Source: Cytobacillus oceanisediminis 2691 (GTDB lineage: Bacteria; Bacillota; Bacilli; Bacillales; Cytobacillaceae). From it: 64,000 bases of DNA. The notes under the pieces were generated by a model. The model made no database searches, was not told the origin of the DNA, and saw only the letters and a program-made list of their open reading frames with translations. The DNA is taken from contig NZ_VEEP01000004.1 of NCBI RefSeq assembly GCF_007678455.1, positions 1 to 64,000 of the forward strand, read 5' to 3'. The position numbers were made by a program, and so were the translations under genes. Shown here piece after piece: positions 45,522 to 54,298 of this stretch (the first letter of the stretch is position 1; each line of letters begins with the position of its first letter).

Positions 45522-45599
45522 TCAAGTATTCCTCCCTTTTGAGAATGACTTGCTTATTATCTCTTTTTATCCATAAGAATATGAATGAAACTTTTTTTC

Positions 45600-46271
45600 C
45601 TAATCAATCCACTTATATCCTACTCCCCAGACGGTAGCCAGGTATTCATCTGCGGCAAATCCGGCTTTCCGAAGCTTGTCCCTCAGATTCCTTACATGTG
45701 AATCAATCGTACGGTCTTCCGTTGCGACACCATATCCCCATATTGTAGAAATCAGATGTTCTCTTGTGAATACCTTGTTTTTGTTTTGCAAGAAAAGGCT
45801 TAATAAGGAGAATTCCTTTGGGGTCAGCGGGATCAGGATACCGTCATGCTGAACTTCATACGATTCCATATTTAGATTCAGTCCTTTGAATGTAAGCATT
45901 TGGCTTTTGGATGAATGTCTTCTTAGCAATGCCTCAATTCTTGCAAGAAGTTCTTCTTCATCAAAAGGCTTGGTGATATAGTCATCAGCTCCGATCTTTA
46001 AACCTTTGACGATATCCGGTTTCTCGCTCCTCGCGCTCAGCATGATAATCGGAATATCCCAGTGTTTCCGTATTTCTCCGCATGCCTCCCAGCCGTCCAT
46101 CTCGGGCATCATGAGATCGAGTATGACAAGGTCTGCTCCATGATTCTCGAGGAAATCAATAGCCTCGCTGGCGGAGGTCATCTTGATGCATTTATGGCCT
46201 GCAGGCTCCAGGTAAAGAGCAAGTAAGTCAAGCATCCTCATTTCATTATCTATTAGCAATATTGTCGGCAT
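45600..46271 (-). CDS. Orphan OmpR/PhoB-family response regulator
   Basis: The 223-residue protein has a receiver domain (1-118) with phospho-acceptor Asp in LVILDLMMP (about residue 52), the switch residues LSARS and KPFDEEEL, and a winged-helix domain (about 125-223) with LTPKEFSLLSLFLQ and DSHVRNLRDKL. No histidine kinase gene adjoins it. The acidic pocket reads IDNE rather than the usual DD pair, so one Mg-binding acid is replaced by Asn; the following Glu may compensate. The SD (AAGGGG) is rather far from the start. Confidence 0.9.
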   Translation of the reverse strand: MPTILLIDNEMRMLDLLALYLEPAGHKCIKMTSASEAIDFLENHGADLVILDLMMPEMDGWEACGEIRKHWDIPIIMLSARSEKPDIVKGLKIGADDYITKPFDEEELLARIEALLRRHSSKSQMLTFKGLNLNMESYEVQHDGILIPLTPKEFSLLSLFLQNKNKVFTREHLISTIWGYGVATEDRTIDSHVRNLRDKLRKAGFAADEYLATVWGVGYKWID

Positions 46272-46399
46272 TTTAATAATTACCCCTTGAAAAGTATGAT
46301 TATCTTCATCTTACACTAAATAAGTGAAGAAATTGTGCACGCCACTCGTGCTTCGCTGATAAATTTGCAAATTTAACGGGAAGCTGCACCGGAGCCCAA

Positions 46400-46426
46400 A
46401 CCAAAATGGACAGAAACCCATAACCT
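46400..46426 (+). promoter_or_regulatory. Possible sigma-K promoter of the YjcZ-like gene
   Basis: ACC (46400-46402) is followed after 16 nt by CATAACCT (46419-46426), which matches the sigma-K pattern AC-16/17-CATANNNT. The YjcZ-like ORF begins 33 nt downstream. Confidence 0.4.
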
Positions 46427-46458
46427 GATAATAGGATAAAGAAAAGGAGGTTGAAAGT

Positions 46459-46605
46459 ATGCCTTACGGTTATTATCCGCCATACGGAGTTCCTTATGGA
46501 GGTTATCCCGGCTTTTACGGCGGGGGTGGTGCGTGGTTTGCACTATTCATCATTTTGCTTGTAATCGTCCTTATTTTCGGAGGATGGTGGTATTTCACTT
46601 GTTAA
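46459..46605 (+). CDS. YjcZ-family small sporulation-type protein
   Basis: The 48-residue protein has a tyrosine/glycine/proline-rich head (MPYGYYPPYGVPYGGYPGFY) and a C-terminal hydrophobic helix (WFALFIILLVIVLIFGGWWY). This is the layout of YjcZ/SscA-like proteins found in spores. AAAGGAGG lies about 8 nt upstream of ATG 46459 and a terminator follows closely. The upstream sequence contains a possible sigma-K site, which would suit late mother-cell expression. Confidence 0.8.
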   Translation: MPYGYYPPYGVPYGGYPGFYGGGGAWFALFIILLVIVLIFGGWWYFTC

Positions 46606-46611
46606 GAAGGT

Positions 46612-46643
46612 AAAGGGTTTATCCTGATGGGATAAACCTTTTA
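46612..46643 (+). terminator. Terminator after the YjcZ-like gene
   Basis: GGGTTTATCC pairs with GGATAAACC across TGATG, followed by TTTTAAT. Confidence 0.8.
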
Positions 46644-46745
46644 ATATGCCTTTTCTTGAATAGGGATGGACTGGGTTTATGAAAAAATAGAAATTTTAGA
46701 AAAGTAACATTATAATAAATTAATAGACCTAAAGGGGGAAATGAA

Positions 46746-48524
46746 ATGGCAAATACATATTCTGATGTTTGGGACCTCGAGGTGTTTTTTAAAGGGGGAA
46801 GCAGTTCTCCGGAATTCGCAGACCATTTAAAGGCCGCAGGGGAGCAAATCGAAAAGTTTAAAAAGGAAGTAGAGGGATGGGAGCCAGTAAATCAGTCAAC
46901 CGAGAGTGCGATGCTGGCAAATCTCGTAGGGCTGTTCGATGGAGCAGCGAAGAAGGTAAGGCAGGCTGGTGCATTTGTGAGCTGTTTGCATGCTCAGAAC
47001 ACGGATGATAAGAAGGCTGGGCAATTGAAGGCGACCGTTACCGAACTCAGTGCTTCATTGCAAACTGCACTGACTATTTTCGATCAGAAGCTATCCAGCT
47101 TTTCAAATGAAGTTTGGGATGAACTGTTGCAGGACGGACTATTGAAGGAGCTCCGTTTTGTGCTTACTGAGCGGCGGGAACGTGCAGCTGAAAAACTTTC
47201 CGAAAAAGAGGAGTCGGCCATAAATGCATTAAGTGTGGATGGCTATCACGGCTGGGGGCAGATGTATGACCTTCTTGTGGGAAATACGAAAGTCCAGTAT
47301 AAGGAGGAAAGTCTTTCTGTCGGCCAGGCTGCCAATAAGCTGTCAGACGCAGACCGTTCTGTCCGTAAAGAGGTTTTCGCGGCATGGGAAAAAGCCTGGG
47401 GAGAGAAAGAGGATTTTTACGCAAAGACACTCAATCATCTCGCGGGCTTCCGTCTGAATGTATATAAGCTGCGGGGCTGGGAGGATGTCTTGAAGGAGCC
47501 GCTTGATATCAACAGGATGAAAAAAGAAACACTTGATGCTATGTGGGAGGTTATTTCGGACAACAAGGAGCCGTTTGTCCGGTTTTTGAACCGAAAAGCA
47601 GGGCTCCTGGGACTTGAAAAGCTGAGCTGGTTTGATTTGGATGCGCCAATTGGCAGTGCTGAATCGAAAATGTCCTATCAGCAAGGAGCTGATTTTATTG
47701 TCGATAACTTTGCTCAATTTGGCAAAGAAATGGCGGATTTTGCAAAAATGGCATTTGAGGATAATTGGATAGAGGCTGAAGATCGTCCTGGCAAGGCTCC
47801 TGGCGGCTTTCATACCTTCTTTCCTGAGAGCAGCCAATCCAGGATCTTCATGACCTACTCTGGTACGCCATCCAATGTCTCAACCTTGGCACATGAACTT
47901 GGACACGGTTTCCATACTTATGCAATGAGGGACCTGCATCTGTTGAATCGGAATTATGCGATGAATGTGGCAGAAACAGCTTCTACATTTGCTGAAATGA
48001 TTGTTTCAGATGCTTCCGTGAAAAACGCGCAGACTAAGGAAGAGAAGCTTGGTTTATTGGAGGATAAAGTCCAGCGTTCAGTCGCACTCTTGATGAATAT
48101 TCATGCCAGATTCCTGTTTGAAACTAAGTTCTACGAAGAGCGCAAACAGGGAGTGGTCAATCCGGAAAGATTAGGGGAATTGATGAAAAATGCGCAACAA
48201 GAAGCATATGGAGGGGCACTCGAGGAGTATCACCCGCTGTTCTGGGCGTCCAAGCTGCATTTCTTTATAACTGGAGTACCATTCTATAACTTCCCGTACA
48301 CATTCGGTTACTTATTCTCCCTTGGAATTTATGCAATGGCCCTGGAAGAAGGCAAGGGATATGAAGAAAAGTATATTGCTCTTTTGAAGGATTCAGCATC
48401 GATGACAGTAGAGGAACTGGCACAGAAACACCTGAACGTCGATCTCACGAAAAAGGATTTCTGGGAAAAAGCCGTACGCATGTGCGTGGATGATGTAGAG
48501 GAATTCATGGCTTTGACGGAATAG
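46746..48524 (+). CDS. pepF: M3 family oligoendopeptidase (PepF type)
   Basis: This cytoplasmic zinc metallopeptidase degrades oligopeptides. The 592-residue protein has the HELGHGFH zinc-binding motif (HEXXH, about residues 383-390) and the third ligand region NYAMNVAETASTFAEM, with the glutamate about 25 residues further on. The all-helical M3 fold surrounds the site, and residues near the C-terminus (GVPFYNFPYTFGY) contribute the family tyrosine and histidine pocket. AAAGGGGG is the SD. It is transcribed alone and converges on pssA. Confidence 0.93.
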   Translation: MANTYSDVWDLEVFFKGGSSSPEFADHLKAAGEQIEKFKKEVEGWEPVNQSTESAMLANLVGLFDGAAKKVRQAGAFVSCLHAQNTDDKKAGQLKATVTELSASLQTALTIFDQKLSSFSNEVWDELLQDGLLKELRFVLTERRERAAEKLSEKEESAINALSVDGYHGWGQMYDLLVGNTKVQYKEESLSVGQAANKLSDADRSVRKEVFAAWEKAWGEKEDFYAKTLNHLAGFRLNVYKLRGWEDVLKEPLDINRMKKETLDAMWEVISDNKEPFVRFLNRKAGLLGLEKLSWFDLDAPIGSAESKMSYQQGADFIVDNFAQFGKEMADFAKMAFEDNWIEAEDRPGKAPGGFHTFFPESSQSRIFMTYSGTPSNVSTLAHELGHGFHTYAMRDLHLLNRNYAMNVAETASTFAEMIVSDASVKNAQTKEEKLGLLEDKVQRSVALLMNIHARFLFETKFYEERKQGVVNPERLGELMKNAQQEAYGGALEEYHPLFWASKLHFFITGVPFYNFPYTFGYLFSLGIYAMALEEGKGYEEKYIALLKDSASMTVEELAQKHLNVDLTKKDFWEKAVRMCVDDVEEFMALTE

Positions 48525-48604
48525 GCTTTAGTATCACTTTAGGTGCCGCAGAGTCAGCATTTAGTAATATGGCGTAAGCAGGTTTTGCCCGAAACAGACA
48601 AACG

Positions 48605-48633
48605 AAAACCCAGCCCTTTTGAGGCTGGGTTTT
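48605..48633. terminator. Bidirectional terminator between pepF and pssA
   Basis: AAAACCCAGCC pairs with GGCTGGGTTTT around a CTTTTGA loop; flanking A/T runs are on both sides. Confidence 0.85.
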
Positions 48634-49171
48634 ATACTTTTCTTAGCTTGAAAGGACTGATCATCAGCAGGCTGAGGATCAGCATAATGAATAAGAATGA
48701 CTGCGGAGGAATATGGGGGATGGTCAGAAAACTCAGCGTTGCCAGCACTCCTGCTGCGGTGATCGGCAATCCTGTGAAGTAGCCGTTATTCTCGGTAATA
48801 TTGAATCTAGCCAGTCGGAATGCGCCGCAGCCTATATAAAAAACAATGAAAAACGCACCGGGAGCCCCAAACTCGGACAAAATTCCCTGATAGATTAATA
48901 GTGCAGGAGCCACACCGAATGATATAATATCACTCATGGAATCTAATTGCTTTCCAAGTTCAGATTCAATATTAAGCTTTCTGGCAACCATTCCGTCAAA
49001 CCGGTCTGCCAGGGCAGCGATGAAAATCAATAAAAGGCTTAAGTTTAAATTGCCTTCCATGCCAACGATGATTGCGAATCCACCTAACGAAAGATTAGCC
49101 AGTGTCAGCACGTTTGCAGTCTGAGATTTTACTTTTTTGACAGTTGAGTCTAGTACATCGTGAAGAAACAT
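48632..49171 (-). CDS. pssA: CDP-diacylglycerol-serine O-phosphatidyltransferase
   Basis: PssA makes phosphatidylserine at the membrane. The 179-residue protein has about five to six TM segments and the CDP-alcohol phosphotransferase motif DRFDGMVARKLNIESELG followed by KQLDSMSD (D-G-x2-A-R-x8-G-x3-D-x3-D, about residues 60-82). The start at 49171 is chosen because AGAGGAGTG precedes it on the minus strand; a longer in-frame version adds an unrelated leader. It is divergent from psd, the next enzyme of phosphatidylethanolamine synthesis. Confidence 0.94.
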   Translation of the reverse strand: MFLHDVLDSTVKKVKSQTANVLTLANLSLGGFAIIVGMEGNLNLSLLLIFIAALADRFDGMVARKLNIESELGKQLDSMSDIISFGVAPALLIYQGILSEFGAPGAFFIVFYIGCGAFRLARFNITENNGYFTGLPITAAGVLATLSFLTIPHIPPQSFLFIMLILSLLMISPFKLRKV

Positions 49172-49472
49172 ATAATTCACTCCTCTTACTGGAAGACAGT
49201 TTCTGCATTGTTCTGCTTTCCGAAAGTATTCGGACACAATTTCAAATTTGCATCGAACCTTTTGAGCAGATTCATTCATAATCGTTTCAAAAAGATAGAG
49301 CCTTATTGAAAAGGGAACTAGCACATTGGGTTATTATATAATAATATATAATTCTAAGCTGATTATGCTCTTTCGTAAAGATTTCTTTTTGGTATTTCCC
49401 GGAATTTTTAATCAATTACATTCATCAAAAAAACAAAACTAATACTTAATAATTTAATCGGAGGTATGTTCA
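49172..49472. other. Divergent pssA-psd intergenic region
   Basis: This AT-rich stretch of 301 bp has no ORF and no hairpin of note. Several TATAAT-like hexamers occur near 49330-49352, but none has a -35 at proper spacing that I would trust. It must contain the promoters of both genes. Confidence 0.5.
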
Positions 49473-50261
49473 TTGCTCCAGTCTATATATCGCCTGCTTA
49501 TAGAATTGACAAATGGGAAATGGACTTCGGCCATTTTGCATAAATTCGCAAAATCTAAAAACAGCAAAGTCATTATCCCTTCGTTTGCCAAAACTTATAA
49601 CATCAATCAGGACGAAATGGAAAAATCGATAGAAGAGTATGAGAGCCTGCATCAATTTTTCATCAGGAACCTGAAAGAAGGATCAAGAATAGTAGATGAA
49701 GAGCCTTTGTCTGTTGTCAGTCCTGTAGACTCAGTGATTGAAGATATAGGTGAAATTGAGGCTGACAAAACGATTAACGTAAAGGGGAAAGTGTATTCGA
49801 TTTCCGAGATGCTTGGTAATGATGAAGCAATGGCAAGGTATGAACAAGGCACGTATATGATTTTTTACTTGAGCCCAAGCCATTACCACCAAATTCACAG
49901 CCCTGTTGCAGGCAATGTAGTAAATCAGTGGACATTGGGAAGGAAGTCGTATCCTGTTAACAAGATGGGGTTGAAATACGGAAATTATCCATTGTCCAAG
50001 AACTTCCGTAAAATAACTGAAATCTGGCATGATTCAGGCATGATGGCAGTTATAAAGGTTGGCGCCATGTTCGTCAACTCGATTGAAACCACCCACGCCG
50101 GAACGAGCCTCGAAAAAGGCGAGCAAATGGCGTATTTTACCTTCGGCTCGACTGTTGTGCTTCTATTTGAAAAGGGGACAGTGAATCTACTGCCGAACAT
50201 CACAGCGCCATATCCTATTAAATATGGCGAGAGAATCGGTACCAGGAATGGACAAGGATGA
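49473..50261 (+). CDS. psd: Phosphatidylserine decarboxylase
   Basis: Psd converts phosphatidylserine to phosphatidylethanolamine. The 262-residue proenzyme has the self-cleavage site near the C-terminus, FTFGSTVVLLFE, where the Gly-Ser bond is cut and the serine becomes the pyruvoyl group; the small alpha chain is about 40 residues. The conserved VSPVDSVIED, YHQIHSPVAG and MVAVIKVGAMFV-like regions are present. Start is TTG 49473 with GGAGGT 6-7 nt upstream. Confidence 0.95.
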   Translation: MLQSIYRLLIELTNGKWTSAILHKFAKSKNSKVIIPSFAKTYNINQDEMEKSIEEYESLHQFFIRNLKEGSRIVDEEPLSVVSPVDSVIEDIGEIEADKTINVKGKVYSISEMLGNDEAMARYEQGTYMIFYLSPSHYHQIHSPVAGNVVNQWTLGRKSYPVNKMGLKYGNYPLSKNFRKITEIWHDSGMMAVIKVGAMFVNSIETTHAGTSLEKGEQMAYFTFGSTVVLLFEKGTVNLLPNITAPYPIKYGERIGTRNGQG

Positions 50262-50324
50262 CCAGCGAGGCACAGGTTTAATCTGTGTCTTTCGTTTTTG
50301 TTTTGTATTTATGCCACACAAAGC

Positions 50325-50349
50325 AAAAAAAAGAGCCCTTTTGGGGCTG
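50325..50349 (-). terminator. Terminator after sda
   Basis: On the minus strand AGCCC pairs with GGGCT around CAAAA, followed by CTTTTTTTTG. It begins within 1 nt of the sda stop codon. Confidence 0.75.
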
Positions 50350-50490
50350 TCAGGAAGAGACTTTGATTCGGTTAGATAATGACCGCCGGTGGATTTCCGT
50401 TTCAATCAAACGAATAAACTCATAGCTAAGGTTCAGTTCTCTTGCCTTGAAATAGGATTCGATCAACAGCTCGTCCGATAGCTTGCGCAT
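50350..50490 (-). CDS. sda: Sporulation checkpoint inhibitor Sda
   Basis: Sda is a 46-residue helical hairpin that binds KinA/KinB and blocks phosphorelay entry when DNA replication is active or damaged. The sequence [20 protein letters not shown] and the ending [13 protein letters not shown] match the family closely. The start at 50490 is preferred because GGGGGTG lies about 9 nt upstream on the minus strand; an ATG three codons earlier is only 1 nt from that SD. The upstream region has a DnaA-box cluster, as at the B. subtilis sda promoter, which couples transcription to replication initiation. Confidence 0.94.
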   Translation of the reverse strand: MRKLSDELLIESYFKARELNLSYEFIRLIETEIHRRSLSNRIKVSS

Positions 50491-50608
50491 TTCAGTCATT
50501 CACCCCCAAAAGGATCTTCTAAATCAGATTTTAACTGCATATAATTGTAAGTTGTTTCGTTTCTACCCTTACTCTAGCAGATTGAAACTTGCAGAACAAC
50601 CGTTCTGA

Positions 50609-50707
50609 TTATCCACAATTAGCAGTGGATAACCTGTGATTAAATTGTTTATAAATGGGAAATTTGTAAGAGAATCAATGTGTATATTGTGCATAAGGTT
50701 ATCCACA
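50609..50707. promoter_or_regulatory. DnaA-box cluster between sda and yqeG
   Basis: Two perfect TTATCCACA boxes (50609-50617 and 50699-50707), an inverted TTATCCACT (50624-50632) and a one-mismatch TTATGCACA (inverted, 50688-50696) lie within 99 bp. The location upstream of sda and yqeG is a known DnaA-bound locus in B. subtilis. The remaining 427-bp gap is AT-rich and must also hold the yqeG promoter. Confidence 0.85.
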
Positions 50708-50917
50708 GGATTGGAAATGGCTGGATTTTGTCGAAAAGTTTTTTGTAATACTTCGAAAATTTAACGCTTATAGCAGAAAATCGGTTGTTTTTGTCAATTT
50801 TAATCAGTAGACAGCTGTTAATTCGGGGAGATCTGTATGTTTGTTTTGAATACGAGGATAAAATTGGGTATGATGTTAACGGTATGATAGGAATTTAATT
50901 AATGAGGTGTTATAAAA

Positions 50918-51433
50918 TTGCTAAAGCATTTTTTGCCTGACCAGCATGTGAAAAATATATTTGAAATCGAGCCGGATAGCCTGAAGGAAAAAGGCGTCAA
51001 GGGAATCATAACGGATTTGGACAATACCCTCGTAGAATGGGATCGGCCGACTGCGACCCCGAAGCTGATCGAGTGGTTTGATAATATGAGAAGAAATGAA
51101 ATACTCATAACGATTGTTTCAAATAATAATGAGAAAAGAGTCAAGGCATTCTCTGATCCGCTTCAAATCCCTTTTATATTTCAAGCGAGGAAGCCAATGA
51201 CCAGGGCGTTCAATAAAGCTTTGAAGCAGATGGGCTTGCGTAAAGAAGAAACAGTCGTGATTGGCGACCAGCTGCTGACAGATGTCCTTGGCGGCAATAG
51301 AAGCGGATTCCACACGATTCTCGTTGTACCGGTTGCCCAGACAGATGGGTTTGTGACCCGATTCAACAGGAAAGTGGAAAGAAGGATTTTAAATTGGTTC
51401 AAGAAGAAAGGAAAGCTGAATTGGGAGGACTAG
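50918..51433 (+). CDS. yqeG: YqeG family HAD IIIA-type phosphatase
   Basis: The 171-residue HAD phosphatase has motif I GIITDLDNTLVEWD (about residues 24-37), motif II TIVSNNNEKR and motif III/IV VIGDQLLTDVLGGNRSG. It is related to phosphatidylglycerophosphatases and leads the conserved yqeG-yqeH-aroE operon. The natural substrate in Bacillus is unproven. Start is TTG 50918 with GAGGTG about 9 nt upstream. Confidence 0.92.
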   Translation: MLKHFLPDQHVKNIFEIEPDSLKEKGVKGIITDLDNTLVEWDRPTATPKLIEWFDNMRRNEILITIVSNNNEKRVKAFSDPLQIPFIFQARKPMTRAFNKALKQMGLRKEETVVIGDQLLTDVLGGNRSGFHTILVVPVAQTDGFVTRFNRKVERRILNWFKKKGKLNWED

Positions 51434-51435
51434 AT

Positions 51436-52539
51436 TTGAGTGAACAATTAATCTGTACAGGCTGTGGTGTGAAAATCCAAACTGAAAATCCTGAAGAACT
51501 GGGGTATGCCCCTGCTTCTTCCTTGGAAAAAGAGGCTATCGTCTGCCAGAGATGTTTCCGCCTTAAAAACTATAACGAAATCCAGGATGTAAGTCTCACC
51601 GATGATGACTTCTTGAAAATATTGAATGAACTAGGGAGCAGGGATGCCCTCATTGTAAAAATCGTCGATATTTTCGACTTTAACGGCAGCTGGCTTCCCG
51701 GGATCCAGAGATTCGCTGGAAAGAATCCGGTATTATTGATTGGCAACAAGGCTGATCTTGTGCCTAAATCGGTCAAGCAGCGCAAGCTGATTGACTGGAT
51801 GAAGAAAGAATCCCGGGAACTTGGGCTCAATCCGATCGATGTCTTTCTTGTAAGTGCGGCAAAAGGGTATAACATCAGAGAAGCTGCGGCGGCAATAGAT
51901 GAATACCGGAATGGCAAGGATGTTTATATTGTTGGCTGCACAAATGTAGGGAAATCTACTTTTATTAATCGAATCATTAAGGAAGTGACAGGCGAAGGAG
52001 ACATCATCACCACTTCACATTTTCCGGGAACAACCCTTGATATGATCGAAATCCCGCTAGAGGACGGCAAAGCGATCGTCGATACTCCGGGAATCATCAA
52101 CCATCACCAGATGGCTCATTATGTGGATAAGCGTGATTTGAAGTACATTACGCCTAAAAAAGAGATCAAGCCAAAGGTGTACCAGCTGAACGAACAGCAG
52201 ACATTATTTTTCGGCGGCCTGGCACGGTTCGATTATCTGGCAGGAGGCAGAAGGTCTTTTTCCTGCTATGTACCGAATGAAATCAATATCCATCGTACAA
52301 AGCTGGAAAATGCGGATGAGCTGTATAAGAACCATGCGGGTGAATTGCTGACCCCGCCTCGGCCTGAGCAAATGGATGAATTCCCTGAACTTGTCCGACA
52401 TGAGTTCACGATTAAGGAAGCCAAAACAGATGTCGTTTTTTCAGGGCTTGGCTGGGTGACAGTCAATGATGCGGGCGCAAAAATTGCAGCATATGTTCCG
52501 AAAGGGGTTCATGTGATGCTGAGAAGGTCTCTGATTTAA
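51436..52539 (+). CDS. yqeH: Ribosome biogenesis GTPase YqeH
   Basis: This circularly permuted GTPase is needed for 30S assembly. The 367-residue protein has an N-terminal zinc finger (CTGCG, CQRCF), then G-motifs in permuted order: G4 NKADLVPK, G5 SAAKG, G1 GCTNVGKST (about residues 166-174), G2, and G3 DTPG. A C-terminal RNA-binding domain follows. TTG 51436 is chosen because GGGAGG lies 7 nt upstream and the yqeG stop ends 2 nt before; an in-frame ATG inside yqeG has no SD. Confidence 0.95.
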   Translation: MSEQLICTGCGVKIQTENPEELGYAPASSLEKEAIVCQRCFRLKNYNEIQDVSLTDDDFLKILNELGSRDALIVKIVDIFDFNGSWLPGIQRFAGKNPVLLIGNKADLVPKSVKQRKLIDWMKKESRELGLNPIDVFLVSAAKGYNIREAAAAIDEYRNGKDVYIVGCTNVGKSTFINRIIKEVTGEGDIITTSHFPGTTLDMIEIPLEDGKAIVDTPGIINHHQMAHYVDKRDLKYITPKKEIKPKVYQLNEQQTLFFGGLARFDYLAGGRRSFSCYVPNEINIHRTKLENADELYKNHAGELLTPPRPEQMDEFPELVRHEFTIKEAKTDVVFSGLGWVTVNDAGAKIAAYVPKGVHVMLRRSLI

Positions 52540-52581
52540 ACTCTTCGAGATCCAAAAACTATGAGGAAAGGCGGGAGAAGC

Positions 52582-53412
52582 ATGAAAAAATTGTTCGGCG
52601 TCATCGGTGATCCAATTGGCCATTCCATGTCTCCTGCCATGCATAATGATCTCTTTGATTTTTATGGAATCGATGCAGTCTATCTTCCCTTTCATGTCAC
52701 CAAGGAAAATCTTGAGGCAGCAGTAAAAGGGTTCAAAGCATTGGGTGTTAGTGGCTTCAATGTGACAATCCCGCATAAAACTGATATCATGGCCTATCTC
52801 GATCAAATCGATCCTTTGGCAGAAGCGATCGGAGCCGTCAATACGGTCAAAAATGAACATGGCATTTTAACAGGCTACAATACAGATGGACCCGGCTTCG
52901 TCAAAGGACTTGAATCAATGGATGCTGATCCTGGTTCAAGGTCAGCTTTGATTATTGGAGCAGGTGGTGCTTCAAGAGCGATTTACTTCTCAATGGCCCA
53001 GGCAGGAATTCAGCGGATTGACCTGTATAACCGGACAGCCGGGAAGGCTGAGGAATTAGTCAGCTCCTGTCCCTTCAAGGTCCGTTCAAAGGTCCTTGAC
53101 AGAAAAACAGCTGAAAAGTCACTGCATGAATATCAGTTGATCATCCAGACCACTTCCATTGGAATGTCACCTGACCTAGAAGGTTTGCCGCTTTCACCTG
53201 AGAATATTTCCAGGGATGCAATCGTCAGTGATATCATATATAATCCTCTGCAAACAAAATTTTTGGAGGAAGCGTCTAAAAAAGGAGCCGAAATCCAGAA
53301 TGGCGTCGGGATGTTCGTTTTGCAGGGGGCACTTGCTTTCGAAAAATGGACCGGGATTTTTCCGGACACCGAGAGAATGAGAGCCAATGTTTTAAGAAAT
53401 TTAGGAGGTTAA
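52582..53412 (+). CDS. aroE: Shikimate dehydrogenase
   Basis: AroE reduces 3-dehydroshikimate to shikimate with NADPH. The 276-residue protein has the substrate motif GDPIGHSMSP (about residues 8-17), the catalytic lysine in FNVTIPHKTDIM (about 66), GYNTDGPGF and the NADPH loop GAGGASRAI (about 128-136). ATG 52582 follows a GGCGGGAG SD. yhbY begins 3 nt after its stop. Confidence 0.96.
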   Translation: MKKLFGVIGDPIGHSMSPAMHNDLFDFYGIDAVYLPFHVTKENLEAAVKGFKALGVSGFNVTIPHKTDIMAYLDQIDPLAEAIGAVNTVKNEHGILTGYNTDGPGFVKGLESMDADPGSRSALIIGAGGASRAIYFSMAQAGIQRIDLYNRTAGKAEELVSSCPFKVRSKVLDRKTAEKSLHEYQLIIQTTSIGMSPDLEGLPLSPENISRDAIVSDIIYNPLQTKFLEEASKKGAEIQNGVGMFVLQGALAFEKWTGIFPDTERMRANVLRNLGG

Positions 53413-53415
53413 CAC

Positions 53416-53709
53416 ATGTTAACAGGTAAGCAAAAACGTTTTTTAAGGTCAAAAGCCCATCATCTGACTCCGATTTTTCAAGTCGGCAAAGGCGGGGTAA
53501 ATGAAAATATGATCAAGCAAATCGCGGATGTGCTTGAAGCAAGAGAGTTAATCAAGGTAAGCATCCTCCAGAACTGTGATGAGGACAGGGATACTGTTGG
53601 AGAGCAGCTTTCACGCGGAGCAAAAGCGGAGCTTGTCCAGGTCATCGGGAATACAATTGTATTGTATAAAGAATCACGCGAGAATAAGCAAATCGTTCTT
53701 CCAAGATAA
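53416..53709 (+). CDS. yhbY: Ribosome assembly RNA-binding protein YhbY (CRM domain)
   Basis: This 97-residue protein is a single CRM domain (YqeI in B. subtilis). It has the QKRFLRSKAHHLTPIFQVGK N-terminus and the conserved GKGGVNENMIKQI loop, which resembles GxxG RNA-binding loops. It associates with pre-50S subunits in other bacteria. AGGAGG precedes the ATG 7-9 nt upstream, within the aroE end. It sits in a cluster of ribosome-assembly genes. Confidence 0.94.
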   Translation: MLTGKQKRFLRSKAHHLTPIFQVGKGGVNENMIKQIADVLEARELIKVSILQNCDEDRDTVGEQLSRGAKAELVQVIGNTIVLYKESRENKQIVLPR

Positions 53710-53731
53710 ACAACTGGGAGGTGCCTGTTTG

Positions 53732-54298
53732 ATGAAGGTTGGCATATTGGGCGGAACCTTCAATCCGCCGCACACCGGACATTTGGTCATTGCGAATGAA
53801 GTACTGCATGCTTATGGGCTGGATGAAGTTTGGTTCATGCCCAATCAGGTTCCGCCGCATAAAACAGTCAACATGCTTATCAGCAATTCAGACAGGCTTG
53901 AGATGCTCGAGCTTGCTACTGCCGACAACCAGAAATTCCGGGTGGAAAAAGCAGAACTCGAGAGAAGTGGTCCTTCTTACACGTATGAAACGATGAAAAT
54001 ATTAAAAGCTAAGAATAAAGAAATTGATTTTTATTTCATTATTGGCGGCGACATGGTTGAGTACTTGCCAAAATGGCATAAAATAGATGAGCTGCTGGAG
54101 ATGGTGAAGTTCGTGGGGGTCAGCAGGCCGTCGTACACGACGGAAACGGAATATGATATTCTGTATGCAGAAACGCCACAGATGGACATCTCTTCTAGCA
54201 TGATCAGAGAGAGAATAAGGGACGGTATAAGCATTCGCTATCTGCTGCCCGAATCTGTCAGGCTTTATATAGAGGAGAATGGTTTATATGGATCGTGA
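53732..54298 (+). CDS. nadD: Nicotinate-nucleotide adenylyltransferase
   Basis: NadD adenylates nicotinate mononucleotide in NAD synthesis. The 188-residue protein has GGTFNPPHTGH (about residues 7-17), MPNQVPPHK and the ISSSMIRERI signature near the C-terminus. ATG 53732 is supported by GGGAGGTG 9-10 nt upstream and by the family N-terminus; a longer frame into yhbY is rejected. Its end overlaps the yqeK start. Confidence 0.96.
   Translation: MKVGILGGTFNPPHTGHLVIANEVLHAYGLDEVWFMPNQVPPHKTVNMLISNSDRLEMLELATADNQKFRVEKAELERSGPSYTYETMKILKAKNKEIDFYFIIGGDMVEYLPKWHKIDELLEMVKFVGVSRPSYTTETEYDILYAETPQMDISSSMIRERIRDGISIRYLLPESVRLYIEENGLYGS

Noticed and set aside
50470-50478. TCCGATAG core inside sda
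   Set aside because: The eight-base match is within the conserved Sda coding sequence, lacks the paired arm and the 52-bp neighbours; chance occurrence.
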